Positions 17,483 through 30,005 of a stretch of DNA of 64,000 nucleotides are shown piece after piece (position 1 is the stretch's first letter; the number at the start of each line of letters is the position of its first letter). The stretch is taken from positions 2,580,001-2,644,000 of the forward strand of contig NZ_CP150239.1 of NCBI RefSeq assembly GCF_037975215.1, read 5' to 3'. The notes under the pieces are model-generated. The model was not told the DNA's origin and did no database searches. It saw nothing but the letters and a program-made list of their open reading frames with translations. The position numbers were made by a program, and so were the translations under genes. Source of the DNA: Solibacillus sp. FSL R5-0449. GTDB lineage: Bacteria > Bacillota > Bacilli > Bacillales_A > Planococcaceae.

Positions 17483-17626
17483 TTATTTAATAATACCTTC
17501 ATGCTCTTCATTTTTCATCATCTTACCGTTCTTCTTTTCCCCTAAAGCCCAAAAAGTGAGTGCTACTGCAACTACAACTACAGCACCCGGAACCCCTAAA
17601 ACTACTGGCCAAAATAAGTTTTCCAT
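17483..17626 (-). CDS. Small single-pass membrane protein (47 aa)
   Basis: A 47-codon frame with an excellent AAAGGAG ribosome site seven bases before its ATG. The product begins MENLFWPVVLGVPG and has one membrane helix (about residues 6-28). A basic cytoplasmic tail with an acidic His-containing end (NEEHEGIIK) follows. It converges on the thioredoxin gene and shares its terminator. I do not recognise the family. The strong ribosome site and the clear membrane helix argue that it is real. The promoter side carries the 21-bp motif array at 17806-17926. Confidence 0.7.
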   Translation of the reverse strand: MENLFWPVVLGVPGAVVVVAVALTFWALGEKKNGKMMKNEEHEGIIK

Positions 17627-17805
17627 TTTGTCGCTCCTTTATGTATATATCTAAATCCATTATTCCATCTAATACAATTATTGTAAATGGATACTCTGCG
17701 CTTTCTTAAATCTTTCTAGTAAAGTTGTTTATTTCTTCACGAATTCAACACAATTTTGCTAAATTAACAGGTTTGCATTTGAGGTATGGGACGCCCGGCA
17801 AATAA

Positions 17806-17926
17806 TTTTAGTCAAGTTATTTATCATTTTAGTCATCTTATTTAGCAATTTAGTCAACGCTACTTGCTATTTGGCCAACTTCGGCATTTTTTTAGTCATA
17901 CTAAGAGAGATTTTAGTCAAAGTAAA
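17806..17926 (+). repeat. Six-copy array of a TTTTAGTCA motif at exact 21-bp spacing
   Basis: Copies start at 17806, 17827, 17848, 17869, 17890 and 17911. Four read TTTTAGTCA, one reads ATTTAGTCA and one reads ATTTGGCCA. The 12 bp between copies are much less conserved. The spacing equals two helical turns, so every copy faces the same side of the DNA. The array lies in the 330-bp gap between the 47-aa gene and the sufB terminator. I see nothing else in this gap. Confidence 0.85.
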
Positions 17927-17956
17927 TATCCAAGAGACATCCAACAATAAAAAAAA

Positions 17957-17982
17957 CCTGTCTCCGATAAATCGGAGACAGG
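17957..17982 (-). terminator. Terminator of the suf operon
   Basis: The perfect 12-bp stem cctgtctccgat / atcggagacagg with a two-base loop, followed on the minus strand by an eight-T run, lies 15 bp after the sufB stop. Confidence 0.93.
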
Positions 17983-17996
17983 TGCCTGGATAGAAA

Positions 17997-19394
17997 TTAT
18001 CCGATAGAACCTTCCATCTCGAATTTGATTAGACGGTTCATTTCTACTGCATATTCCATTGGTAATTCTTTTGTGAATGGCTCGATGAAGCCCATTACGA
18101 TCATTTCTGTCGCTTCTTCTTCAGAAACACCACGGCTCATTAAGTAGAACAATTGCTCTTCAGATACTTTAGAAACTTTCGCTTCGTGCTCTAAAGAAAC
18201 GTTATCATTTAAGATTTCGTTGTAAGGAATTGTATCAGAAGTAGATTCGTTATCCATGATTAATGTGTCACACTCGATGTTCGAACGTGCACCTTTAGCA
18301 TTTTTACCGAATCTTACTTGACCAAGATACGTAACTTTACCACCTTGTTTAGCAATCGATTTTGAAACGATTGTTGAAGATGTGTTTGGTGCTAAGTGAA
18401 TCATTTTCGCACCAGCGTGTTGGTGTTGACCTTTACCTGCAATGGCAATTGATAATGTCATACCACGTGCGCCTTCACCTTTAAGGATACAAGCAGGGTA
18501 TTTCATTGTTAATTTTGAACCGATGTTACCGTCGATCCATTCCATTGTACCGTTTTCTTCAACAACTGTACGTTTTGTAACAAGGTTATAAACGTTGTTC
18601 GCCCAGTTTTGAATCGTTGTGTAACGGCAGTAAGCGTTCTTTTTAACGATGATTTCAACTACAGCCGAGTGTAGAGAGTTTGTTGTGTAAACTGGTGCTG
18701 TACAACCTTCTACGTAGTGTACTGATGCATCTTCGTCTACGATGATTAGCGTACGTTCGAATTGACCCATATTTTCAGAGTTAATACGGAAGTATGCTTG
18801 TAATGGTGTGTCTAATTTAACGCCTTTAGGCATATAAATAAATGAACCACCAGACCAAACTGCAGAGTTTAATGCTGCGAATTTGTTATCTGTATAAGGG
18901 ATTACTGTACCCCAGTGTTTTTTGAAGATTTCTTCGTTTTCTTTTAATGCCGAGTCAGTATCTTTGAACACAATACCTAAGTCAGTAAGGTCTTGTTTCA
19001 TGTTGTGGTAAACTACTTCAGATTCATACTGAGCAGATACACCTGCAAGATATTTTTGTTCAGCTTCAGGAATACCTAATTTATCGAATGTTGCTTTGAT
19101 TTCTTCAGGTACTTCATCCCAAGAACGTTCTGTTGCTTCAGATGGTTTTACGTAATACGTAATTTCATCGAAGTTTAATGACGCTAGGTCACCGCCCCAT
19201 TGAGGCATTGGCATTTCATAGAATTTTTCAAGAGCTTTTAAGCGGTAGTCAAGCATCCACTGAGGCTCTTCCTTCATACTTGAGATTTCACGAACGATAT
19301 CTGCTGTAAGTCCACGTTCAGAACGGAAAATAGATACGTCCTTGTCATGGAAGCCATACTTGTAATCGCCGATTTCAGGCATTTTTTTAGCCAT
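17997..19394 (-). CDS. sufB: SufB, Fe-S scaffold subunit of the SufBCD complex
   Basis: A 465-aa SufB, last gene of the operon. It is nearly collinear with B. subtilis SufB, from [19 protein letters not shown] to the final [12 protein letters not shown], and has the same length. SufB with SufC and SufD assembles nascent Fe-S clusters using sulfur delivered by SufS/SufU. Conserved cysteines include those in [19 protein letters not shown] and SNIECDTL. The real start is the ATG at 19394, with GGAGGAG seven bases upstream. A longer frame from 19412 lacks a site. Confidence 0.97.
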   Translation of the reverse strand: MAKKMPEIGDYKYGFHDKDVSIFRSERGLTADIVREISSMKEEPQWMLDYRLKALEKFYEMPMPQWGGDLASLNFDEITYYVKPSEATERSWDEVPEEIKATFDKLGIPEAEQKYLAGVSAQYESEVVYHNMKQDLTDLGIVFKDTDSALKENEEIFKKHWGTVIPYTDNKFAALNSAVWSGGSFIYMPKGVKLDTPLQAYFRINSENMGQFERTLIIVDEDASVHYVEGCTAPVYTTNSLHSAVVEIIVKKNAYCRYTTIQNWANNVYNLVTKRTVVEENGTMEWIDGNIGSKLTMKYPACILKGEGARGMTLSIAIAGKGQHQHAGAKMIHLAPNTSSTIVSKSIAKQGGKVTYLGQVRFGKNAKGARSNIECDTLIMDNESTSDTIPYNEILNDNVSLEHEAKVSKVSEEQLFYLMSRGVSEEEATEMIVMGFIEPFTKELPMEYAVEMNRLIKFEMEGSIG

Positions 19395-19463
19395 GTTGTC
19401 TCCTCCGTTCATCTATTGAGAAGTGCTAAAATGTGCATAAACACACTTTAGCCTTACTACTTT

Positions 19464-22430
<2,967 letters not shown>

Positions 22431-22448
22431 CTTCGTCGTCCTCCTTAA

Positions 22449-23228
22449 TTATGCTTCTGTTACTTCTTCAGTATCTTCAATACCTAATTCAGCTTTAATC
22501 CACTCATAACCTTCTGCTTCCAAGCGTTGTGCTAATTCAGCACCACCTGATTTTACAACTTTACCTTGCATCATTACGTGAACATGGTCAGGAGTGATGT
22601 AGTTTAATAAACGTTGGTAGTGAGTGATCATTAAGCAGCCGAAACCTTCGCCGCGCATTTCGTTAATACCTTTTGAAACTACTTTTAATGCATCGATATC
22701 TAAACCAGAGTCGATTTCATCTAAAATACCGAATGTTGGTTTGATCATCATCATTTGTAGAATTTCGTTACGTTTTTTCTCACCGCCTGAGAAGCCTTCG
22801 TTTAAGTATCGTTGAGACATCTCTTCAGGCATTTCAAGGAATTCCATTGTTTTATCTAATTCACGGATGAATTTCATTAATGAAATTTCTTGTCCTTCTT
22901 CACGACGAGCATTGATTGCTGAACGTAAGAAGTCCGCGTTTGTTACACCAGGAATTTCTGATGGGTATTGCATAGCAAGGAATAAACCAGCTTGTGCACG
23001 CTCATCTACTTCCATTTCTAAAACATTTTCACCATCAAGGTAGATTTCACCTGAAGTTACTTCATATTTTGGGTGACCCATAATTGCAGAAGCTAATGTC
23101 GATTTACCAGTACCGTTAGGACCCATGATCGCATGTACTTCGTTTGTATTGATAGTTAGATTTACACCTTTTAAAATCTCTTTTCCGTCGATTTCAACGT
23201 GAAGATCTTTAATTTCTAATGTTGACAT
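22449..23228 (-). CDS. sufC: SufC, ATPase of the SufBCD complex
   Basis: A 259-aa ABC-type ATPase that is cytosolic rather than membrane-linked. It drives conformational changes of SufB/SufD during cluster assembly. Walker A is GPNGTGKST near residue 36, the signature is [10 protein letters not shown] near residue 145, and Walker B is [12 protein letters not shown] near residue 165. It is the first gene of the operon, with GGAGG eight bases before the ATG and a sigma-A promoter at 23289-23317. Confidence 0.97.
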   Translation of the reverse strand: MSTLEIKDLHVEIDGKEILKGVNLTINTNEVHAIMGPNGTGKSTLASAIMGHPKYEVTSGEIYLDGENVLEMEVDERAQAGLFLAMQYPSEIPGVTNADFLRSAINARREEGQEISLMKFIRELDKTMEFLEMPEEMSQRYLNEGFSGGEKKRNEILQMMMIKPTFGILDEIDSGLDIDALKVVSKGINEMRGEGFGCLMITHYQRLLNYITPDHVHVMMQGKVVKSGGAELAQRLEAEGYEWIKAELGIEDTEEVTEA

Positions 23229-23288
23229 TAAATTACCTCCAAATATTCATTTGCATACTTTCTGTACGCCAAATTAAGTTCATTACCA

Positions 23289-23317
23289 ATCTTAACCGAA
23301 ATGATTGTGGGTTGCAA
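23289..23317 (-). promoter_or_regulatory. suf operon promoter
   Basis: On the minus strand TTGCAA (23312-23317), a 17-bp spacer and TAAGAT (23289-23294) lie about 60 bp before sufC. I see no clear Fur or CymR operator over it. Confidence 0.65.
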
Positions 23318-23386
23318 ATAGTTTAGAATGATTTTAATTAAAAAATCCCTATCAATCTTAGAAAACGCTTTACTGCAGTTTATTTC

Positions 23387-23402
23387 TACTATTTAAATAG
23401 TA
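23387..23402. repeat. Perfect 16-bp palindrome upstream of suf promoter
   Basis: TACTATTTAAATAGTA is self-complementary. It lies in the AT-rich stretch about 70 bp upstream of the suf promoter. It could be a protein-binding site or chance in AT-rich DNA. The rest of 23330-23515 shows nothing I can name. Confidence 0.4.
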
Positions 23403-23515
23403 ATAATTTAGCTTTTCATTTTTTCAATAGCAATCCTTTAATTGAGAATTAATTTCACTTATTAAAATGGTTGTTATTAAATTCCCCCAAAAATATTTAA
23501 AGTTTGAGCAAAACT

Positions 23516-23841
23516 AAAAAACGCCATTTTTCTATGGGAGAAAAATGACGTTTTTGCAGTGTGTAAAATTGATTTCCATTCCGGGACGCTTTCCGCGGGC
23601 ACGGCGTGGGGCCAACACGATGTTGGTCACAAAAGCGTTGCCACAGGACGTGGCGCTCTTAGCTTTTGTCCCTAAGTCTCAGGCATCGGTGCTCCTGGCG
23701 CTTCGCTATCGTCGCAAAATAAATTTTGTTATTCCCGCTGGAAGGTTTGCTTGTAGCGAAAGGCATAGCCGTCAGCTAGTGTTTTAGCAGTGCGAAAGGT
23801 GAAACCGTCAGCACGAACACTCGCCCTCCATTCCAATCAAT
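23516..23841 (-). repeat. Dispersed hairpin repeat element, copy A, with terminator hairpin
   Basis: Read on the minus strand it starts ATTGATTGGAATGGAGGGCG, ends CCCGGAATGGAAATCAAT at 23568, and after a short spacer carries the hairpin AAAAACGTCATTTTTCT / AGAAAAATGGCGTTTTT (23516-23555). Copy C at 60.7 kb has the same ends, spacer and hairpin. This copy is much longer inside (about 274 bp) and contains further small inverted repeats, for example ccaaca-cga-tgttgg. It lies in the 3' untranslated region of gltD. Confidence 0.8.
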
Positions 23842-23869
23842 TTTGTAAAAATCCGTTTAAACGATTTTA

Positions 23870-25351
23870 TTAATTTTTCACTAGCATTTCACTTAAATAA
23901 TAATGAACACTTGCAGCTACTCCGCGGCCTTCTTTGATTGCCCATACGACCAGGCTTTGGCCTCGGCGTGCATCACCGGCAGCAAATACACCAGGAATAC
24001 TTGTTTCGTAGTCTTTAATCGATGCACGGATGCGGTTGTTTGTTAATTCTACTCCGAAATGTTCCGGCGTTTCTTTTTCAGCACCTTCAAAGCCGATTGC
24101 GACAAATACATGCTGTGCCGGCCATACTTTCTCAGTACCCGGCAACTCTTTAAAGAAGTGGAAGCCATCTTCACCAAGAATTTTTTCCATTTGAATTGTG
24201 TGAAGTGCTTTTACATTACCATCGCTATCTTTATCAATTTTCGTAGTTTGAATGCAATATTCCCGTGGATCACGGCCAAATTTTGCGTCTGCTTCGGCAT
24301 AAGCGTAATCCATTGTGTAAATGTTCGGGTCTTTTGGCCACATCGTTTCATCTGTACGAGCAGTGGCCTGTTGCGGATGTTTACCGAATTGGTAGACAGA
24401 ACGGCATTTTTGACGAAGTGCTGTTGCTACACAGTCAGCCCCTGTATCACCGCCACCAATTACAATGACATCTTTTCCTTCAACATTTAATGCCTGATTA
24501 TCTTCAAAATCAGAATCTAGCAGGCTTTTCGTAACATCTGTTAAATAATCCATCGCTAAATGAATATTGCCTGCATCACTTCCTTCTAGATGAAGAACCC
24601 GTTGTTTTTGAGCTCCTGTACATAAAATGACCGCATCGAAATCTGCTTGTAATTGCTCTTTTGTTATATCTTTACCGATTTCTGTATTTGCAACGAAATC
24701 GATGCCTTCCAATGATAATAAGTGAACACGACGTTCAATCACATCTTTTTCAAGCTTCATATTCGGGATACCATACATTAATAACCCGCCAAATCTGTCG
24801 GAACGTTCGAACACTGTTACAGAATGGCCAAGCTGGTTCAGTTGATCTGCAGCTGCTAAGCCGGCAGGACCTGAACCGACAATCGCCACTTTATAGCCAG
24901 TACGCGTTGCCGGGATGCGCGGTGTGATCCAGCCGTTTTCAAACCCTTTATCAATGATCGTACGTTCAATTGATTTAATCGCTACAGCCGGATCCGTAAT
25001 AGCCAGTGTACAGGACCCTTCACATGGTGCAGGGCAGACACGGCCGGTGAATTCAGGGAAATTATTCGTCATATGCAAACGTTCCAACGCTTCCTGCCAT
25101 TTCCCTTTATAGACTAAGTCATTCCATTCAGGGATGACATTTTGAATCGGACAGCCTGCTGCTGTACCGCGAATTTCAATCCCCATATGGCAAAATGGTG
25201 TTCCGCAATCCATGCAGCGCGCACCTTGTGTCTGTAATTTTTCATCAGATAGCCTGCTTGTATATTCACCCCAATTTGAAAGACGCTCTAGTGGTCGTTG
25301 TTCTTGAACTTTCTCTCGTTTGAATTCCATAAAACCCGTTGCTTTTCCCAT
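23870..25351 (-). CDS. gltD: Glutamate synthase (NADPH) small subunit
   Basis: A 493-aa beta subunit of glutamate synthase (called gltB in B. subtilis). It takes electrons from NADPH through FAD and passes them over Fe-S centres to the large subunit. N-terminal cysteine clusters are present ([29 protein letters not shown]). [13 protein letters not shown] near residue 155 binds [12 protein letters not shown] near residue 296 binds NADPH, and [17 protein letters not shown] lies at the C-terminus. The start is 15 bp after the large-subunit stop, with GAGGGGG upstream. The operon ends at the repeat-associated hairpin at 23516. Confidence 0.96.
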   Translation of the reverse strand: MGKATGFMEFKREKVQEQRPLERLSNWGEYTSRLSDEKLQTQGARCMDCGTPFCHMGIEIRGTAAGCPIQNVIPEWNDLVYKGKWQEALERLHMTNNFPEFTGRVCPAPCEGSCTLAITDPAVAIKSIERTIIDKGFENGWITPRIPATRTGYKVAIVGSGPAGLAAADQLNQLGHSVTVFERSDRFGGLLMYGIPNMKLEKDVIERRVHLLSLEGIDFVANTEIGKDITKEQLQADFDAVILCTGAQKQRVLHLEGSDAGNIHLAMDYLTDVTKSLLDSDFEDNQALNVEGKDVIVIGGGDTGADCVATALRQKCRSVYQFGKHPQQATARTDETMWPKDPNIYTMDYAYAEADAKFGRDPREYCIQTTKIDKDSDGNVKALHTIQMEKILGEDGFHFFKELPGTEKVWPAQHVFVAIGFEGAEKETPEHFGVELTNNRIRASIKDYETSIPGVFAAGDARRGQSLVVWAIKEGRGVAASVHYYLSEMLVKN

Positions 25352-25366
25352 GCTAGAAACCCCCTC

Positions 25367-28300
25367 TTATTTTGTGCTTACAAGCTTCTTCTGACTAGTC
25401 GTCACTTCCGTAAATGCCTGCATTGCTGCATCTTCTTTCGCTGAACCAGTTGCAGTGTATTGATTTATTTTATCTACCATTATCTTATAATCCGTTGGCA
25501 CAACTTTTACGAACTTCGGAACAAATTGCTCCCACTTCGCTAATACATCCAATGCGTAAGAACTATCTGTTTCTTCCAAATGCTGAATAATTAACTGACG
25601 AACAGATTCGATCTCCGCTTTGTCTGTCATTTTTTCAAAATGGATCATTTCCATATTGCATTGTGCTTTGAACTTTTCCTCGTCACTCGGCAGAATATAG
25701 CCGATTCCTCCAGACATTCCGGCACCAAAGTTTTGACCGACATCACCTAATACAACGATCTTACCGCCAGTCATATACTCACAGCCGTGATCTCCAATCC
25801 CTTCAACAACGATTTCAGCACCTGAATTACGAACACCGAATCGATGTCCTGCACGCCCGTTAATAAAGGCTTTACCGCTTGTTGCCCCGTATAAACAAAC
25901 ATTTCCGGCAATGACGTTTTTCTCTTGTTCACCTTTAATCGGTGCAATGGCTGTCACTTTTCCTCCTGACAAACCTTTACCGAAGTAATCATTCACATCC
26001 CCGACTACGCGCATCGACATGCCTCTTGGGATAAATGCGCCGAAGCTTTGGCCGGCATGACCTGTAAACGTTAAGTTAATTGTGTTATCAGGTAAGCCTG
26101 CTTCCCCGTACTTGCGGGAAATTTCACTGCCGATAATCGTTCCCATTACACGGTCTGTATTTTTAATCGGATAATTTAATTCGATGCGTTCATTGCCCTC
26201 AATTGCCTTTGACACTTTCGGCAATAACTCGCGTAAATCAAAGCTTTCCTCTATATTATGGTTTTGCTGATGCTGCTTCGTGCGTGTTCCTTGGATTTGA
26301 TGAAGCAATGCCGTTAAATCAAGCTGGCTTGCTTTCCAATGTTTTGCCGTACGATCAGCAATTTTCAGTACATCTGTACGACCGACCATCTCTTCCACAG
26401 TACGGAATCCTAAAATACTCATATATTCACGCATTTCCTCTGCAACAAAACGCATATAATTAACAACATGATCTGCTGACCCCATAAATTTAGCACGAAG
26501 TTCAGGATTTTGTGTTGCTACGCCTACTGGACAAGTATCCAAATGACAGGCACGCATCATAACACAGCCTAAAACGATTAACGGTGCTGTCGCAAAGCCA
26601 AATTCCTCTGCTCCTAATAGTGCTGCCATTACAACATCTTTGCCCGTCATGAGCTTACCGTCTGTTTCCAGTGTCACGCGGTCGCGCAGTCCATTGAGCA
26701 TCAATGTTTGATGCGCTTCAGCTAAACCAAGCTCCCACGGTAAGCCAGTATGCTTGATCGATGTTTTCGGCGACGCCCCTGTACCACCGTCATAGCCTGA
26801 AATGACGATAACATCTGCTGCCCCTTTAGCAACACCGGCAGCAATTGTACCAACACCTGCTTTAGCCACGAGCTTTACAGAAATTCTTGCATGACGGTTT
26901 GCATTTTTTAAATCGTGAATTAATTGTGCCATATCCTCGATTGAGTAGATATCGTGATGCGGCGGCGGTGAAATTAACCCTACCCCAGGAGTTGAACCGC
27001 GTACATCCGCTACCCATGGATATACTTTATTGCCTGGCAGCTGACCGCCTTCGCCCGGTTTCGCTCCTTGCGCCATTTTAATCTGCAGCTCATCGGCATT
27101 TACTAAATAATGCGATTTCACCCCAAAACGTCCTGAAGCAATTTGTTTAATTGCACTGCGCTTGTTGTCACCATTCGGTTCGATTGTAAAACGAGCCGGA
27201 TCTTCCCCACCCTCACCAGAGTTTGAGCGTGCGCCTAGGCGGTTCATCGCTACTGCTAACGTTTCGTGTGCTTCTTTCGATAACGAACCAAACGACATAG
27301 CCCCTGATTTGAAGCGTTTCACAATGGAATCCACTGACTCGATTTCTTCCATCGGGATTTTGCGTTCATTTTTTTTAAAGTCGAATAAATTACGTAAAAA
27401 CCCGATTCGTTCCTCATTGGCCATTTCCGCATACATCCGGTATAAACCGAAATCATTTTTACGTGTAGCCCACTGAAGAGTATGGATTGTTTTCGGATTG
27501 AATGCGTGATGCTCCCCATCTGCACGCCATTGGAAATCTGAACCTGATTGCAGCTGTGCTGACATCGATTGCATTGCATCCTCATGGCGGCGTCTCGCTT
27601 CTTCACCGATTGTTTGTAAGTCAATGCCGTCAATTTGTGAAGCTGTACCTGTGAAGTATTCGTCAATCACTTCCTTTGAAATTCCGACTGCTTCAAATAC
27701 TTGGGCACCGCGATAAGATTGGACTGTTGAAATCCCCATCTTCGACATTACTTTTACGACACCGTCCGCTGCACCTTTTCTGAATTTTTGAACCGCATTT
27801 TCAAACGGTACAGATAAATGACCTTTTTCAATTGCTTCATCAATCGTTGCATAGGCTAAGTATGGGTGAATCGCATCCACACCGAAGCCGATCAGTGCAA
27901 CAAAATGATGAACTTCCCGAACTTCCGCACTGTTAACGATAATGCTTGCCTTCGTACGTAAACCGATTCGTACTAAATATTGATGGATTGTACTCGCTGC
28001 CAAAAGAACAGGCATTGTTAGCTGCTTAGCGTCATCCATATAATCAGACAGTACAATGATTGTCTTGCCGCCAAAGATCGCCGCTTCTGCTTCTGTTTTG
28101 ATTCTGTTAAGTTCACTTTCTAAATTTTCCGTGAATTTTAGCGAGATTTCCGCCACTTCAAAATGTTCTTCGTTATTATTTACGATTTGCTCATATTCTG
28201 CAGTCGTTAAAACCGGCGTTTTCAGCAAGAGGCGACGTGCATTTTGTGCATTTGGCTGTAATAAATCGCCTTCTGCTCCAAGCAATGTCATTGTCGATGT

Positions 28301-29887
28301 CACGACATGTTCACGAATCGAATCAATCGGCGGGTTTGTTACTTGTGCAAATAGCTGCTTAAAGTAATTAAACAAGGATTGCGGTCTATCTGACAGAACA
28401 GCTAATGGTGTATCATTTCCCATTGAACCAAGCGGATCTTTTCCTTCATTTGCAAGAGGTACAATATATTTTTGTATGTCCTCAAATGTGTAACCGTGAA
28501 TTTTCTGGCGTAAAGTAAGATCATTAATTTCCGGTAACTGCTCATCCTTCTCTTCAAGTTTGATCATATTTTCTTCCAGCCATGCTGCATACGGTTTTTC
28601 TGCCGCTGCTGCAGATTTCAGCTCGTCATCCGAAATGATTTTCCCTTGTTCCAAATCAATTAACAGCATGCGACTTGGGCTTAATCGGTCTTTATAAAGA
28701 ATGTCTTCCTCAGCGTAATCGACAACCCCTGTCTCAGATGAGAAGATAACATGATCGTCTTTTGTCACATATAGTCTTCCCGGACGCAAGCCGTTACGGT
28801 CTAAAATTGCCCCGATCTGTTTACCATCCGTGAAACAAATAGCAGTCGGTCCATCCCAAGGCTCCATTAAGCTTGCATGATATTGATAAAACGCTTTTCG
28901 GTCTTCATCAATTCGCGGATTTTCTGTCCATGGCTCCGGAATCATCATCATTGCTGTTTCTGCAGGTGAACGTCCAGCCAATACAAAAAATTCAAATGCG
29001 TTATCAAGCATCGATGAATCAGAACCCGTTGTATCAATTATCGGTAACAGCTTTTCAAGGTCATCCCCAAACGCTTCAGACACGAATTGCTGCTCACGTG
29101 CACGCATCCAGTTAATATTGCCGCGCAATGTGTTAATCTCCCCATTATGGATGATATAGCGGTTCGGGTGGGCCCGTTTCCATGATGGGAATGTATTTGT
29201 CGAGTAACGTGAATGCACGAGTGCCAATGCGGATACAAAGCTTTCGTCCTGCAGATCCACATAAAATTCACTTACTTCTTCTGGTGAAAGCAAACCTTTA
29301 AAAACAATCGTCTGACTTGAAAGACTTGGAATATACAATTCGAATTGCTGCTGCGTTGCCCAATGTTCCAGCTGTTTGCGGATGACATACAGTTTTCGTT
29401 CGAACGCCTTATTATCGTTTTCGTTTGAACGGATAAATACTTGGCGAACAACCGGTGCAGTCGATTTAGCAATCTCACTTAAATTTTCCTTATTTGTCGG
29501 AGCAGTTCTCCAGCCGATCAGTTGCTGATTTTCCTGTTCAATTAATTCGTTCATCTTTTGTTCAATTTTCAGGCGTTCGTTTTCATTTTCCGTGAAAAAT
29601 ATTTGCCCAACACCATATTTACCTATTTCAGGTAAATTAAGTTCAGTACAGTTTTGTTGAAAGAACGCATGTGGGATTTGAACTAACAGCCCTGCCCCAT
29701 CACCTGTCTTGCCGTCCCCGCCACGTCCTGCACGGTGTTCTAAGCGACATAACATTTCTAATCCTTTTTTTACAATCTGATGTGAAGGTATTCCTTTTAT
29801 ATTTGCATACATGCCGATACCGCATGCGTCATGTTCAAATTCAGGATTATATAACCCTTGTGCTTCTGGTAACTGATGAAAACTCAT
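25367..29887 (-). CDS. gltB: Glutamate synthase large subunit
   Basis: A 1506-aa alpha subunit (gltA in B. subtilis). It makes two glutamates from glutamine and 2-oxoglutarate. Domains in order: an N-terminal class II amidotransferase, with nucleophile Cys22 after a short propeptide (EHDACGIG); a central domain (about 470-760); the FMN/3Fe-4S synthase barrel (about 830-1200), with GEGGEDP, SGYDGGTGASP and CxxxxxCPVGVATQ; and the C-terminal beta-helix (GGKIVVLGDVGQNFGAGMSGG). I start it at the third codon of the longest frame because GAGGGGG is seven bases from that ATG. It is divergent from its regulator gltC. Confidence 0.97.
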   Translation of the reverse strand: MSFHQLPEAQGLYNPEFEHDACGIGMYANIKGIPSHQIVKKGLEMLCRLEHRAGRGGDGKTGDGAGLLVQIPHAFFQQNCTELNLPEIGKYGVGQIFFTENENERLKIEQKMNELIEQENQQLIGWRTAPTNKENLSEIAKSTAPVVRQVFIRSNENDNKAFERKLYVIRKQLEHWATQQQFELYIPSLSSQTIVFKGLLSPEEVSEFYVDLQDESFVSALALVHSRYSTNTFPSWKRAHPNRYIIHNGEINTLRGNINWMRAREQQFVSEAFGDDLEKLLPIIDTTGSDSSMLDNAFEFFVLAGRSPAETAMMMIPEPWTENPRIDEDRKAFYQYHASLMEPWDGPTAICFTDGKQIGAILDRNGLRPGRLYVTKDDHVIFSSETGVVDYAEEDILYKDRLSPSRMLLIDLEQGKIISDDELKSAAAAEKPYAAWLEENMIKLEEKDEQLPEINDLTLRQKIHGYTFEDIQKYIVPLANEGKDPLGSMGNDTPLAVLSDRPQSLFNYFKQLFAQVTNPPIDSIREHVVTSTMTLLGAEGDLLQPNAQNARRLLLKTPVLTTAEYEQIVNNNEEHFEVAEISLKFTENLESELNRIKTEAEAAIFGGKTIIVLSDYMDDAKQLTMPVLLAASTIHQYLVRIGLRTKASIIVNSAEVREVHHFVALIGFGVDAIHPYLAYATIDEAIEKGHLSVPFENAVQKFRKGAADGVVKVMSKMGISTVQSYRGAQVFEAVGISKEVIDEYFTGTASQIDGIDLQTIGEEARRRHEDAMQSMSAQLQSGSDFQWRADGEHHAFNPKTIHTLQWATRKNDFGLYRMYAEMANEERIGFLRNLFDFKKNERKIPMEEIESVDSIVKRFKSGAMSFGSLSKEAHETLAVAMNRLGARSNSGEGGEDPARFTIEPNGDNKRSAIKQIASGRFGVKSHYLVNADELQIKMAQGAKPGEGGQLPGNKVYPWVADVRGSTPGVGLISPPPHHDIYSIEDMAQLIHDLKNANRHARISVKLVAKAGVGTIAAGVAKGAADVIVISGYDGGTGASPKTSIKHTGLPWELGLAEAHQTLMLNGLRDRVTLETDGKLMTGKDVVMAALLGAEEFGFATAPLIVLGCVMMRACHLDTCPVGVATQNPELRAKFMGSADHVVNYMRFVAEEMREYMSILGFRTVEEMVGRTDVLKIADRTAKHWKASQLDLTALLHQIQGTRTKQHQQNHNIEESFDLRELLPKVSKAIEGNERIELNYPIKNTDRVMGTIIGSEISRKYGEAGLPDNTINLTFTGHAGQSFGAFIPRGMSMRVVGDVNDYFGKGLSGGKVTAIAPIKGEQEKNVIAGNVCLYGATSGKAFINGRAGHRFGVRNSGAEIVVEGIGDHGCEYMTGGKIVVLGDVGQNFGAGMSGGIGYILPSDEEKFKAQCNMEMIHFEKMTDKAEIESVRQLIIQHLEETDSSYALDVLAKWEQFVPKFVKVVPTDYKIMVDKINQYTATGSAKEDAAMQAFTEVTTSQKKLVSTK

Positions 29888-29943
29888 ATTCATTCCCCCT
29901 CATTCTTTCAATCCCGTATTTACATTTTAAAGTTTTCGAAATA

Positions 29944-29989
29944 ATATAAACAATATATAGTTTGGATATAAACAATCTACTTTTTAGAT
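29944..29989. promoter_or_regulatory. gltB/gltC intergenic operator region
   Basis: An 11-bp direct repeat ATATAAACAAT occurs at 29944-29954 and 29966-29976, 22 bp apart. A palindrome ATCTACTTTTTAGAT lies at 29975-29989. LysR-type regulators bind such spaced, partly palindromic sites between divergent genes, so these are good candidates for the GltC boxes. Confidence 0.6.
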
Positions 29990-30005
29990 GAATGGGGTGG
30001 AAATG

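Noticed and set aside
17806-17926. CRISPR array
   Set aside because: The cores are 9 bp with 12-bp gaps, far too short for CRISPR repeats and spacers, and no cas genes are present. The same applies to 35623-35793.
23545-23787. Open frame of 80 codons on the plus strand in the 23.6-kb repeat
   Set aside because: It lies entirely in repeat copy A, has an Arg/Cys/Ser-rich composition typical of G/C-rich hairpin DNA and no ribosome site.
23516-23841. Insertion sequence or miniature transposon remnant
   Set aside because: No transposase frame and no clear target-site duplication are visible. The linked terminator and constant orientation relative to transcription fit a repeat RNA-type module better, although a mobile origin cannot be excluded.
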